NCBI RefSeq assembly: GCF_030056815.1
Contig: NZ_JASHKR010000002.1
Location: 1-64,000, forward strand
Length of the DNA: 64,000 nt
DNA from: Rhodococcus sp. IEGM 1379
GTDB lineage: Bacteria; Actinomycetota; Actinomycetes; Mycobacteriales; Mycobacteriaceae
Direction of reading: 5' to 3'
Numbering within the stretch: the first letter of the stretch is position 1; each line of letters begins with the position of its first letter. Made by a program: the position numbers and the translations under genes. Positions 16,555-24,853 of this stretch are shown piece after piece. The notes beneath the pieces were generated by a model that had not been told where the DNA came from, searched no databases, and saw only the letters and a list, made by a program, of their open reading frames with translations.

Positions 16555-16581
16555 CAAACTTGCCGGAATCCGGCAAGTTTG
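16555..16581. promoter_or_regulatory. Perfect palindrome in terC divergent promoter region
   Basis: Twelve-base perfect arms (CAAACTTGCCGG and its complement) are separated by AAT. It lies 49 bases upstream of the hypothetical gene start and 103 upstream of terC. No T-tract follows, so an operator for a dimeric regulator is more likely than a terminator. Confidence 0.55.
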
Positions 16582-16683
16582 GCGTGAAAAGTCATCGCTA
16601 TTTGGACCGTGATGGATTGAAGTCGGCAAGGAACACTGGTGAAGACGGCAAAACGGCCGTCCAGAATCAGTGAAGGAGACCCC

Positions 16684-17739
16684 GTGTCCGTTCCCATCTG
16701 GGCGTGGGCTGCGTTTGCCGCAGTCATCGTCGTCATGCTGCTCATCGACCTGCTTGCTCACCGCGGCGCGAACGTCATCGGGTTCAAGGAAGCGGCCTGG
16801 TGGAGCGCGCTCTGGGTCAGCCTGTCGCTGATCTTCGCGGTGGTAGTCACCCTGACCTTGGGGGTGGACTCGGGCGTCGACTTCACCACGGCCTGGCTAC
16901 TGGAGAAGAGCCTCTCCGTTGACAACCTCTTCGTGTTCGCCCTGATCTTCGGTTACTTCAAGGTGCCGCGTGAGTACCAGCACCGAGTCCTGTTCTTCGG
17001 TGTCATCGGTGCCCTGATCTTCCGCGGTATCTTCCTTGCCGCCGGCGTTGCGATCGTCAGCAAGTTCACCGCAGTCCTCTTCGTGTTCGCAGCGATCCTG
17101 CTCTACAGCGCATACAAGCTGCTCAAGGACGAGGACGAGAGCTTTGATCCCGGTACATCCGTGGCAGTTCGCTTGCTGCGCAAGATCATGCCGGTTCGTG
17201 ACGAGTACGCCGGCACCAAGTTCTTCGTAAAGGAAGCCGGAAAGCGCGTCGCAACACCGTTGTTCGCGGTTGTTGTCGCTATCGAAGCTGCCGACCTCGT
17301 ATTCGCAGTCGACAGCGTTCCCGCTGTGCTGGCAGTGAGCGATGATCCGTTCATCATCTACTCCAGCAACGCATTTGCGATTCTGGGTCTGCGTGCGCTG
17401 TACTTCCTGCTTTCCGGTCTGCTCGAGAAGTTCCACTACCTCTCGAAGGGTCTCTCGATCATCCTCGCCTTCATCGGCGTCAAGCTGATCCTGCAGGCCA
17501 GCCACAAGGTGATCAACACGTCGATCCCCGAGATCCCGTCTCTGGTAAGCCTTGCCGTGATCATCGTGGTGTTGGCAGGTTCGATCATCCTGAGCCTCAA
17601 GAAGCCACTGCCGGCAGAACCTGACACGGAAGAAGTTGTTGCCGGTGACAAGCCGGTCGAGTTGGAGAAGACCGAATCCGAGTCGACATCCAGCGAGGTT
17701 GTTGTCGACAGCGCGGTGGATGTGACTAGCAAGACCTAG
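16684..17739 (+). CDS. terC: TerC family integral membrane protein
   Basis: 351 residues from GTG 16684, which has AAGGAGA at the right distance; an in-frame GTG at 16639 lacks one. About nine membrane segments; TerC signatures are LEKSLSVDNLFVFALIFGYF and AIEAADLVFAVDSVPAVLAV, with the conserved acidic residues in the membrane. TerC proteins are linked to tellurite resistance and manganese export during metallation of secreted proteins. The last 60 residues are a charged, Glu/Ser-rich cytoplasmic tail. No Mn riboswitch (yybP-ykoY) is visible upstream; a palindrome at 16555-16581 is the only candidate control element. Confidence 0.92.
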   Translation: MSVPIWAWAAFAAVIVVMLLIDLLAHRGANVIGFKEAAWWSALWVSLSLIFAVVVTLTLGVDSGVDFTTAWLLEKSLSVDNLFVFALIFGYFKVPREYQHRVLFFGVIGALIFRGIFLAAGVAIVSKFTAVLFVFAAILLYSAYKLLKDEDESFDPGTSVAVRLLRKIMPVRDEYAGTKFFVKEAGKRVATPLFAVVVAIEAADLVFAVDSVPAVLAVSDDPFIIYSSNAFAILGLRALYFLLSGLLEKFHYLSKGLSIILAFIGVKLILQASHKVINTSIPEIPSLVSLAVIIVVLAGSIILSLKKPLPAEPDTEEVVAGDKPVELEKTESESTSSEVVVDSAVDVTSKT

Positions 17740-17768
17740 CCCGAAGGCGCGGTCCGGCCCGGTGATTG

Positions 17769-17805
17769 TGAAGGATTTCGTTCGCTGAGCGAGTGAAATC
17801 CTTCA
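17769..17805. terminator. Hairpin between terC and lysR
   Basis: TGAAGGATTTC (17769-17779) pairs perfectly with GAAATCCTTCA (17795-17805), and the interior TCGC/GCGA can extend it. It lies between two converging genes. There is no T-tract, so it is a bidirectional termination or mRNA-end hairpin with lower certainty. Confidence 0.6.
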
Positions 17806-17808
17806 GGA

Positions 17809-18687
17809 TCAGGGCCGGATCGCGTCTTTTAGTGCGTCAATCAGATCATTGAACTCCGGCGGGTGTGCGGTACCGCTGCGCGTCACACCCGACACGGGGA
17901 TTCGTAAGCGTCCGTGGGACTCTCGCATGAAAATGATGCCCGCCCGAGGCGATTCGCCGGCCGTGATGGAATACAGCAACGTCCACGCGTTCGGGTTGGT
18001 GATCACGTCCAGGGTGGCGGTGTGGTCACTCGGAATTGCCGGACCCAACTGCACCCGACGGTCGATCTCCCGGAACGCGTCCTCTACAACCTGGTGAATC
18101 AGCACCTGGCTTTGGCGCGGCGGCAGGAGCAGGGGATATGCGGCCAGATCGTTGAGGTCGACGCTCTGCTGGCCGGCCAGCGGGTGACGGCTCGACATGA
18201 CGATCAGCAGATCCTCGACGCCGAGGTCGATGGGTTCCAGGCCCGGACGATCAACACTGCCGCGAATGAGCGCAATATCGGCGTCGCCCGACGCCACCGC
18301 GTCCATCCGGTGCGCAAAACTCTTGATCACGAACTCCACGTCCAAGTCCGGATGGCGTTCGCGAACGTGGGCGATGGCGTCCAACGTCTGACCCGCAAAA
18401 CTCATGTTTCCGGTGATCCGGATACGCGCGCTCGGGTCGCGAGCCACGGAGTACGCCATGGTCTCCAGGCTGAGGACTTGCTGCGCGATGGGGACCAGAC
18501 GCGACCCGGCCGGGGCCAGTCGCACGGAGCGGGTGGACCGTTCGAAGAGCGTCGCGCCGAGCTCCTTTTCGAGCCGTGCCACCTGATGGCTGATCGCGGA
18601 CTGCGAGATGAAGCAGCGCTCGGCAGCCCGGCTGAAGCTGAGTTCCTCGCTCACGACGAGAAAGTACTTGAGTTGGCGAAAGTCCAT
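17809..18687 (-). CDS. LysR family transcriptional regulator
   Basis: 292 residues with a classical N-terminal winged HTH (MDFRQLKYFLVVSEELSFSR, CFISQSAISHQVARLEKELG, LFERSTRSVRLAPAG) and a C-terminal periplasmic-binding-like effector domain. It is transcribed divergently from ndh, with a TTAT-N11-ATAA LysR box in between, so regulation of NADH dehydrogenase and of itself is likely. The effector is unknown. Confidence 0.9.
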   Translation of the reverse strand: MDFRQLKYFLVVSEELSFSRAAERCFISQSAISHQVARLEKELGATLFERSTRSVRLAPAGSRLVPIAQQVLSLETMAYSVARDPSARIRITGNMSFAGQTLDAIAHVRERHPDLDVEFVIKSFAHRMDAVASGDADIALIRGSVDRPGLEPIDLGVEDLLIVMSSRHPLAGQQSVDLNDLAAYPLLLPPRQSQVLIHQVVEDAFREIDRRVQLGPAIPSDHTATLDVITNPNAWTLLYSITAGESPRAGIIFMRESHGRLRIPVSGVTRSGTAHPPEFNDLIDALKDAIRP

Positions 18688-18700
18688 AGCGACAGCTTAC

Positions 18701-18719
18701 TTATGAGCAATCGAGATAA
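18701..18719. promoter_or_regulatory. LysR-type box (TTAT-N11-ATAA)
   Basis: TTAT at 18701-18704 and ATAA at 18716-18719, spaced by 11 bases, match the T-N11-A pattern of LysR-type regulators. It lies 13 bases upstream of the lysR start codon and 92 upstream of ndh. Confidence 0.5.
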
Positions 18720-18810
18720 CAGTCTTGCGAATACTGCAGCTAGCTAGACCTGACCCATGACAGTTCCATACGGTAATAGTCATACTTTCAATTTGCTTGA
18801 GGAGTTTGTT

Positions 18811-20178
18811 GTGGATAGAACTGCTGCGGGTCGCGCCGATATCGACGCGGCTGGACACGAGAAGACTCAGGTCGTGATCGTGGGCTCGGGATTCGGAGCC
18901 CTCGCTGCCGCGAAGACGCTCGCGAAGTCCAAGACGCCGTTTGTCCTCATCTCCGCGACCACCGAGCACCTGTTCCAGCCGCTGCTCTACCAGGTGGCGA
19001 CGGGCGTTCTGTCGGCCGGCGAGGTCGCTCCCCCCATCCGCACGATCCTGCAGAAGTACCCCAACGCCGACGTGCGCCTCGGCCGCGTCGTCGAGGTCAA
19101 TGCCGAAGACAACACCATCGTCTACGAGGCTTCGGGAACTCGGCATACGCTCGGATACCGCTCACTCATCGCAGCCACGGGCGCCACGCAGGCGTACTTC
19201 GGCCGTGACGAGTTCGAGAAGGTCACCTACAAGCTCAAGACCGTCGAAGATGCCGAGATCCTGCGCAAGCAGATCCTGCGTTGCTTCGAAGAAGCTCACA
19301 CCACCAACGACGCGCTGATGCGCAAGAACCTGCTCAGCTTCGTCGTCGTGGGTGCCGGCGCCACTGGTGTCGAACTCGCTGGACAGATCAAGGAACTGGC
19401 GCGCCGCTACTTCGCGAAGGCCATCAACAACATCAGCGCCGACGAAGTCACCGTCACCATGGTCGAAGGCGCCGGCGTCGCGTTGCCGGCCTTCGGCGGC
19501 AAGCTCAGTGAGTACACCCAGAACTCGCTCGAGAAGTCGGGTGTCGAGGTAGTTCTCAACACCATGGTCACCGCCATCGACGAGCACGGTGTCACCGTCT
19601 CCTCGGCAAAGACCAAGGAAGAGAAGCGCATCGACGCCGAGACCGTTATCTGGTCGGCCGGCGTTCGGGCCAACGATTTTGCCGCAGTGCTCGGAGAGGC
19701 AACAGGTTGCGAGTCCGACCGCGCCGGTCGACTCCTCATCAACCCCGACCTCACGGTCGGCGGTTTCGCCAACGTCTACGCCATCGGCGACATGACCTCG
19801 CTCAACGGCCTTCCGGGTCAGTCGCCCGTCGCGATGCAGGGTGGCCGTCACGCAGCCAAGATCGTCAATGGAAAGCGTAAGGCGGGAACGCCTTTCAAGT
19901 ACCGGGACAAGGGCAGTATGTCGATCATCAGCCGCTTCAGTGCTGTTGTTCGTGTCGGCAAGATCGAACTCAAGGGCACCATCGCTTGGTTCATGTGGTT
20001 GGCAGTGCACGTGATGTACCTGGTGGGCTTCCGTAACCGGTACGTCGCAGTCATGTCGTGGTTCGGATCCTTCCTCGGGCACCGACGCCCGCACTTCCAC
20101 TACACACAGGAGCCGATGAAGATCGCGGCCGTGCCACCAGTGGTCGAACGCGAACCTGAATTGGCCCGCTCCGCATAA
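18811..20178 (+). CDS. ndh: Type II NADH dehydrogenase
   Basis: 455 residues from GTG 18811, which follows GAGGAG with a six-base spacer; the frame is open to 18757 without a better start. FAD-binding VVIVGSGFGALAAAKTL, NADH-binding FVVVGAGATGVELAGQI and the C-terminal FAD motif NVYAIGDMTSL are all intact. The hydrophobic C-terminal stretch (TIAWFMWLAVHVMYLVGF) anchors it to the membrane. It passes electrons from NADH to menaquinone without pumping protons. Divergent lysR is the likely regulator; an intrinsic terminator follows. Confidence 0.95.
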   Translation: MDRTAAGRADIDAAGHEKTQVVIVGSGFGALAAAKTLAKSKTPFVLISATTEHLFQPLLYQVATGVLSAGEVAPPIRTILQKYPNADVRLGRVVEVNAEDNTIVYEASGTRHTLGYRSLIAATGATQAYFGRDEFEKVTYKLKTVEDAEILRKQILRCFEEAHTTNDALMRKNLLSFVVVGAGATGVELAGQIKELARRYFAKAINNISADEVTVTMVEGAGVALPAFGGKLSEYTQNSLEKSGVEVVLNTMVTAIDEHGVTVSSAKTKEEKRIDAETVIWSAGVRANDFAAVLGEATGCESDRAGRLLINPDLTVGGFANVYAIGDMTSLNGLPGQSPVAMQGGRHAAKIVNGKRKAGTPFKYRDKGSMSIISRFSAVVRVGKIELKGTIAWFMWLAVHVMYLVGFRNRYVAVMSWFGSFLGHRRPHFHYTQEPMKIAAVPPVVEREPELARSA

Positions 20179-20191
20179 AGATCGAGACCAC

Positions 20192-20228
20192 GTGACCGCC
20201 CCCGATATTCTCGGGGGCGGTCACTTTT
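20192..20228 (+). terminator. Intrinsic terminator of ndh
   Basis: Perfect 14-bp stem GTGACCGCCCCCGA / TCGGGGGCGGTCAC with a TATTC loop, followed by TTTT. It overlaps the last codons of the converging ClC gene. Confidence 0.9.
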
Positions 20229-21522
20229 GTGTGGCCAGCATCCGTTTGCGGAGAATGTCGTAAATCGGAGCCGATCCGGCTAACGTCGCGACGAGGACGG
20301 CGGCAGCCGTTGCCGCGAGCATTGGCACAAGCGCCGACGTTACTGTCGTCATCTCCACCACGATCACGATGCCCGTGAATGGTGCTCGCACCACGGCGCC
20401 GAAGAATGCGGCCATGCCGACGAGGGACAGCGCAATCGTGAGGCCGCCGTCTACTCCGGGAATGAAGCTCGACAGCCCGGCGAAAAGTGATCCCCACAGA
20501 GCCCCGACGGCGAGCAGGGGAGCAAACAGGCCACCGGGAGTTCCGGCGGAGTAGGACAACGGACCAGTGAAGAACCGAACAACCAAGTACAGCAGCATGA
20601 TCGGCAGCACAAATGTGCGTCCTCCGACAATCAACTGCGAAAGTGGGTCGCCACCACCGCCGGCCAGTGGGTCGATGAAGAGTGTGAGACCGATGATGGC
20701 ACCGATTGCAAGTCCGACTATGGTCGGAGGTATACGTCGCAGGCGCGCAACGGCATTGAGCATTCCCAGGATCATGTGGTTGTAACAAATCCCGAGCAGG
20801 CCGGTGAGGAGTCCGAAGACGACGAACAGCGGCAAGAGCGCGAGCTGGGGAGTTGGGACGGCGTCGACGGCAAAATCAGGCCGATCACCGCTGATAAGCC
20901 GTGAACATCCCACTGCCACCGCTACTCCGAACATGGTGGGAAGGACTGTGCGGAGTGTGAAGGAGTGTGTCACTTCCTCGCAGACGAACAGTGCGCCGCC
21001 GATCGGGGCGTTGAAGGCAACGGCGAGTCCGGCCCCGGACATCGACGTCTGCAACAGGCGCACATCGGATTCGGGGAGAGAGGCACGTCGACCGGTCTCG
21101 GCTCCGATCGCCGCACCCATGTGCACGGTGGGGCCTTCACGGCCGAGTACCAGCCCCGAACCGATTGCCAAAAGCCCGCCCACGAATCTGGCCGGGACCA
21201 GGATCAGTCCAGGTGGTTTCGCTTCACCTCGCGCAACGGCCTCGACATGCTGAATGCCGCTTCCCGCTGCAAGTGGCACCCGCCGCACTATCAGGACGGC
21301 AAGCACTGTGCACAACGCCACCAACGCGACCGGAACAAGCCATCCGACGTACGGAATCTGATGCGACCAATCCAGGATCGTCTGACGAAGGTTGTCAGCT
21401 CTGCGCAAACACCACCGGAATGCTCCGCCGATAAATCCGACGAAGACACCCGCAACAACTGCGAGCAGACAAAGTAACAGCAATCCGCGGTTCGGCTCGT
21501 CGTCGACTTTGTTCTCGGTCAT
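20221..21522 (-). CDS. ClC family chloride channel/H+ antiporter
   Basis: 433 residues from ATG 21522 (MTENKVDDEPNRG) with AGGA upstream; the frame extends to 21597 without support. ClC selectivity motifs are present: GSGIQ, GREGPTVHMGA and AFFGAVVRAPFTGI, plus GLFAPLLAVGALWG. The gating glutamate in GREGP is intact, which is typical of both exchangers and gated channels. About ten membrane helices. Role: chloride/proton exchange, possibly acid or volume stress. It converges with ndh, and lysE lies 75 bases upstream on the same strand. Confidence 0.92.
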   Translation of the reverse strand: MTENKVDDEPNRGLLLLCLLAVVAGVFVGFIGGAFRWCLRRADNLRQTILDWSHQIPYVGWLVPVALVALCTVLAVLIVRRVPLAAGSGIQHVEAVARGEAKPPGLILVPARFVGGLLAIGSGLVLGREGPTVHMGAAIGAETGRRASLPESDVRLLQTSMSGAGLAVAFNAPIGGALFVCEEVTHSFTLRTVLPTMFGVAVAVGCSRLISGDRPDFAVDAVPTPQLALLPLFVVFGLLTGLLGICYNHMILGMLNAVARLRRIPPTIVGLAIGAIIGLTLFIDPLAGGGGDPLSQLIVGGRTFVLPIMLLYLVVRFFTGPLSYSAGTPGGLFAPLLAVGALWGSLFAGLSSFIPGVDGGLTIALSLVGMAAFFGAVVRAPFTGIVIVVEMTTVTSALVPMLAATAAAVLVATLAGSAPIYDILRKRMLATQK

Positions 21523-21597
21523 CGTTATCAGTCCTGCCCGATGGTCACAACTGCCGAAAGGGAGAATCGTGCCTCGGGTTGACGGTAACTCATGCAC

Positions 21598-22218
21598 TCA
21601 CAATTCGGTGAGCAAGCTGATTCCCAGAACTGTCATCATCACTGCAATAAGCGCATCCAGGATTCGCCATGCATTGGGTTTGGCGAATAGTGGAGTCAAC
21701 AGGCGCGCTCCGTATCCGAGGCCGCTGAACCATCCGACGCTCGCGGTGATTGCCCCGGCAGCAAACCACCAACGTCCGATCTCGCCGCGGCCGTTCGCAA
21801 TTGAACCCATCAACACAACGGTATCGAGGTAGACGTGTGGGTTCAGCCATGTCAGCGCCAGGGCCATGGTGACGGCTGCAAGTCGTGATCCGTTGCCATG
21901 CTGATCGGGTGCCAGTGTTTGCGGGTGAAATGCGCGCTTGGCTGCGAATACCGCGTAGCTGAGGAGGAATACGGCGCCGACGATGCGAATGAAGGTAATC
22001 AGTGACGGCGCGTGTTCGAGGAGTGCTCCGATCCCGCTGATGCCCGCGAGGATCAGGATCGCGTCGGACACTGCGCACACCAGGATAATCGGAAGCACAT
22101 GCGATCGAGTCAGGCCTTGGCGCAGTACAAACGCGTTTTGTGCGCCGATTGCGATGATTAAGGAGAGTCCGACACCAAATCCGACGACGGCTGACGTCGG
22201 GTCACTGTTGCTGAGCAT
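21598..22218 (-). CDS. lysE: LysE family basic amino acid exporter
   Basis: 206 residues from ATG 22218 with five to six membrane segments. LysE signatures: GLSLIIAIGAQNAFVLRQGL at the N-terminus and LTWLNPHVYLDTVVLMGSIA in the middle. It exports lysine and arginine when they accumulate. The divergently transcribed LysR-type gene at 22293 is LysG-like, reproducing the known lysE-lysG arrangement of Corynebacterium glutamicum. Confidence 0.95.
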   Translation of the reverse strand: MLSNSDPTSAVVGFGVGLSLIIAIGAQNAFVLRQGLTRSHVLPIILVCAVSDAILILAGISGIGALLEHAPSLITFIRIVGAVFLLSYAVFAAKRAFHPQTLAPDQHGNGSRLAAVTMALALTWLNPHVYLDTVVLMGSIANGRGEIGRWWFAAGAITASVGWFSGLGYGARLLTPLFAKPNAWRILDALIAVMMTVLGISLLTEL

Positions 22219-22253
22219 GGCACTAGCTTGACAACGCAAGAGACGCGAGTCCA

Positions 22254-22279
22254 GCTAATGATTCTGATTGCGCATTAGC
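22254..22279. promoter_or_regulatory. Candidate LysG operator
   Basis: The dyad GCTAATG-N12-CATTAGC has perfect seven-base arms between the divergent lysE and lysG start codons, 14 bases upstream of lysG. This suits a LysR-type activator site controlling lysE. Confidence 0.5.
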
Positions 22280-22292
22280 GTAGCTTCAGATC

Positions 22293-23180
22293 ATGCTGGA
22301 CATCGAACAACTGAAGGCCCTTCACGCCGCGGTGGACGAGGGAACTTTTGACGCCGCCGCACGAAAATTGCACGTCACGCCGTCGGCGATAAGTCAACGG
22401 ATCAAAGCGCTCGAGGTCTCGGTGGGACGGGTTCTGGTGCAGCGCACCAAGCCCATTCGCGTTACTGATTCGGGCCGCGAGGTGTTGCGCCTCGCCCGTC
22501 AGATAGATGCCCTCACCCAGGACGTCGTCCGAGAGTTGGGTTTAGGCGATGCGGACGGTGCGATGGCCCGAATCTCGATTGCTGTGAATGCGGACTCGTT
22601 GTCCACGTGGGTACTTCGGGTGCTGGCTTCGTTCACGACCGAAGTGAGTTTCGATTTCCATCTCGACGATCAGGATCATACGACAGAGCTTCTACGAGAC
22701 GGTTCTGTGATGGCTGCGATTACCTCGGTGGCGACGCCGATTCAGGGTTGCACCTCCAGCTTGCTCGGCATCATGCGATACCGTCCGATGGCGAGCGCCT
22801 CATTTTGTGAACGCTGGTTTTCCGACGGTGTTACGGCAGAAGCACTTTCGAAGGCTCCCGTGGTCGTCTTCAACCGCAAGGATCTGTTGCAGGACAGGTA
22901 CTTGGGCCGGAAGGTCGGCCTACTCGTCGACCCTCCTCGTCATTTTGTGCCGGCGACCGCGGATTTTGCGGACGCGGTGCGCCTCGGTTACGGATGGGGT
23001 TTACTGCCAGATCTGCAGAGTCTCGAAACGCCGGGCACGTTGGTCGGATTCGATCCGGAGTATGTGGACGACGTCCCGTTGTACTGGCAGCAGTGGAAAC
23101 TGTCGTCTCCGATTCTGGCACGGATATCGCTGGCTGTTGCTGCTCGCGCGAACGAGCTGCTTCATCAGTTGTCTCCCTGA
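22293..23180 (+). CDS. lysG: LysG/ArgP-type LysR regulator
   Basis: 295 residues. The N-terminal HTH (MLDIEQLKALHAAVDEGTFD, TPSAISQRIKALE) and the effector domain FDFHLDDQDHTTELLRDGSV, typical of ArgP/LysG, support the assignment. It senses lysine/arginine and activates the divergent lysE. A small hairpin (TTGTGCT/AGCACAA, 23183-23199) follows the stop but has no T-tract. Confidence 0.92.
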   Translation: MLDIEQLKALHAAVDEGTFDAAARKLHVTPSAISQRIKALEVSVGRVLVQRTKPIRVTDSGREVLRLARQIDALTQDVVRELGLGDADGAMARISIAVNADSLSTWVLRVLASFTTEVSFDFHLDDQDHTTELLRDGSVMAAITSVATPIQGCTSSLLGIMRYRPMASASFCERWFSDGVTAEALSKAPVVVFNRKDLLQDRYLGRKVGLLVDPPRHFVPATADFADAVRLGYGWGLLPDLQSLETPGTLVGFDPEYVDDVPLYWQQWKLSSPILARISLAVAARANELLHQLSP

Positions 23181-23294
23181 GCTTGTGCTCGGAGCACAAA
23201 GAAATCGGGCAAGTTGAGCCCCGCGGACCGTTTCTTTGGTCCTGTAACGCCGATAGTGTTCTGAGTCACAGGCAAAGGAAAGGTGCTGACTCTC

Positions 23295-24767
23295 GTGACG
23301 GACATCGGATATCTGGCTTGGAATCTGGCGAAAGAGCATGGCAACACGCCGTGCCTTCGTGACGATCAGGTCGAACTCACGTACATCGAGTTTGCAGAAC
23401 GTACGGAAGCCGTTGCAGCGCAACTGGTAAGCGAGGGTATTGGTGCGGGCGACGTTGTCGCGATCATGCTTCCCAATCGGATTGAATTGCTGATTGCGAT
23501 CATGGCCGCCTGGCGCCTCGGTGCCGCAGCAACCCCCATCAATCCGATGTTCACTACCAACGAGGCGAACTACCAGATCTCGGATTCCGGTGCTCGACTG
23601 GTGATTACGGGTTGGCCGGATGCGCCGAACGGTGGTTGTCCGGCGCTCTGTGTCGACGACCTCGCACAGAGCTCACCCGATCTCGCCCTGCCCGGCATCG
23701 AACTGGCTGCCGATGATCTTGCGCTCCTGATCTACACCAGCGGATCCACTGGCAGGCCCAAGGGTGTCATGCTCACGCACGCCAACCTTCAATTCATGGC
23801 GTCGTCGATGGGGCAGAGTATCGGCGTCACCGGCGTCGATCACTGCCTCCTGATCCTTCCGCTCTTCCATGTCAATGCCATTTGTGTGAGCGTCCTGACA
23901 CCATTGATCGTCGGTGGGCAGGTGAGTATTACCGGGAAGTTCTCGGTATCAAGGTTCTTCGACGATGTTGCGCGATTGCGTCCTACGTACTTTTCCGCTG
24001 TCCCGGCGATCTACGCCATGTTGACGTCGCAGTCCGAGGACGCGTCGATCGATACGTCCTCGCTGAGGTTTGCCGTGTGCGGCGCTGCCCCGATCAGTAA
24101 GGAACTTCTCGAACGAGCCGAGGCGCGATTCGGTTTCGAGATCGTCGAGGGGTACGGGCTTACCGAGGGAACATGTGCGTCGGCGTGTAACCCCGTTGGC
24201 GGAATACGGAAACTCGGAACCGTCGGCCCGGCGCTGCCAGGGCAACAGATCGAGATCCTCGCTGAGGATGGAACTTTCGCGCCCATCGGTATACGCGGCG
24301 AAGTAGTCATCAAGGGCGGAAACGTCATGCATGGCTACCTGAACAGGCCTGAGGAAACTGCGAATACTGTAGTCGACGGTTGGCTGCACACCGGCGACGT
24401 CGGAGTGCTGGACGCGGACGGCTATCTGACGCTGGTTGACCGCATCAAGGACATGATTATCCGCGGGGGAGAGAACATCTATCCCAAGGAGATCGAAAAC
24501 TCGCTCGCCACACATCCTTCCGTGCTGGAGGCTGCCGTCATCGGCGCTCCACACGATGTTTACGGAGAGGTTCCTATCGCCTATGTCGTTACCTATCCAG
24601 ATGCCCCCGTCACCGAAGACGAATTGCTCGACCATGTCACGGCCTTGCTTACCCGAGTGAAGGTGCCAGTGGCGATCTATGTTGTCGACGCGCTACCCCG
24701 AAACCCGGTGGGAAAGATCGACAAACTTGGAATGAGACGAGCCTTGAGCGCCACTCCCGCTCGCTAG
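23295..24767 (+). CDS. Class I acyl-CoA synthetase (AMP-forming)
   Basis: About 490 residues. GTG 23295 is preferred over GTG 23283 because the GGAAAGG site directly abuts the latter. ANL motifs: IYTSGSTGRPKGVMLTH, EGYGLTEGT, GWLHTGDVG, DRIKDMIIRGGENIYPKEIE and the catalytic Lys motif NPVGKIDKLG. It makes an acyl- or aryl-CoA via an acyl-adenylate. It heads a four-gene operon with DUF3556, an FAD oxidoreductase and a PucR regulator, suggesting activation of a lipid-like substrate for the downstream enzymes (inference). Confidence 0.9.
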   Translation: MTDIGYLAWNLAKEHGNTPCLRDDQVELTYIEFAERTEAVAAQLVSEGIGAGDVVAIMLPNRIELLIAIMAAWRLGAAATPINPMFTTNEANYQISDSGARLVITGWPDAPNGGCPALCVDDLAQSSPDLALPGIELAADDLALLIYTSGSTGRPKGVMLTHANLQFMASSMGQSIGVTGVDHCLLILPLFHVNAICVSVLTPLIVGGQVSITGKFSVSRFFDDVARLRPTYFSAVPAIYAMLTSQSEDASIDTSSLRFAVCGAAPISKELLERAEARFGFEIVEGYGLTEGTCASACNPVGGIRKLGTVGPALPGQQIEILAEDGTFAPIGIRGEVVIKGGNVMHGYLNRPEETANTVVDGWLHTGDVGVLDADGYLTLVDRIKDMIIRGGENIYPKEIENSLATHPSVLEAAVIGAPHDVYGEVPIAYVVTYPDAPVTEDELLDHVTALLTRVKVPVAIYVVDALPRNPVGKIDKLGMRRALSATPAR

Positions 24768-24853
24768 CAGTCTTTTCCGTGCCAGCTGAATAACTCGATC
24801 GCATACGTCGAGTTGATCCGTCATGCCTACTTCTCGTATTTCAGGAGCACATC

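Noticed and set aside
16582-16683. Mn-sensing (yybP-ykoY) riboswitch before terC
   Set aside because: I looked for the paired stems and conserved L1/L3 loops and saw none; only the dyad at 16555-16581 is evident.
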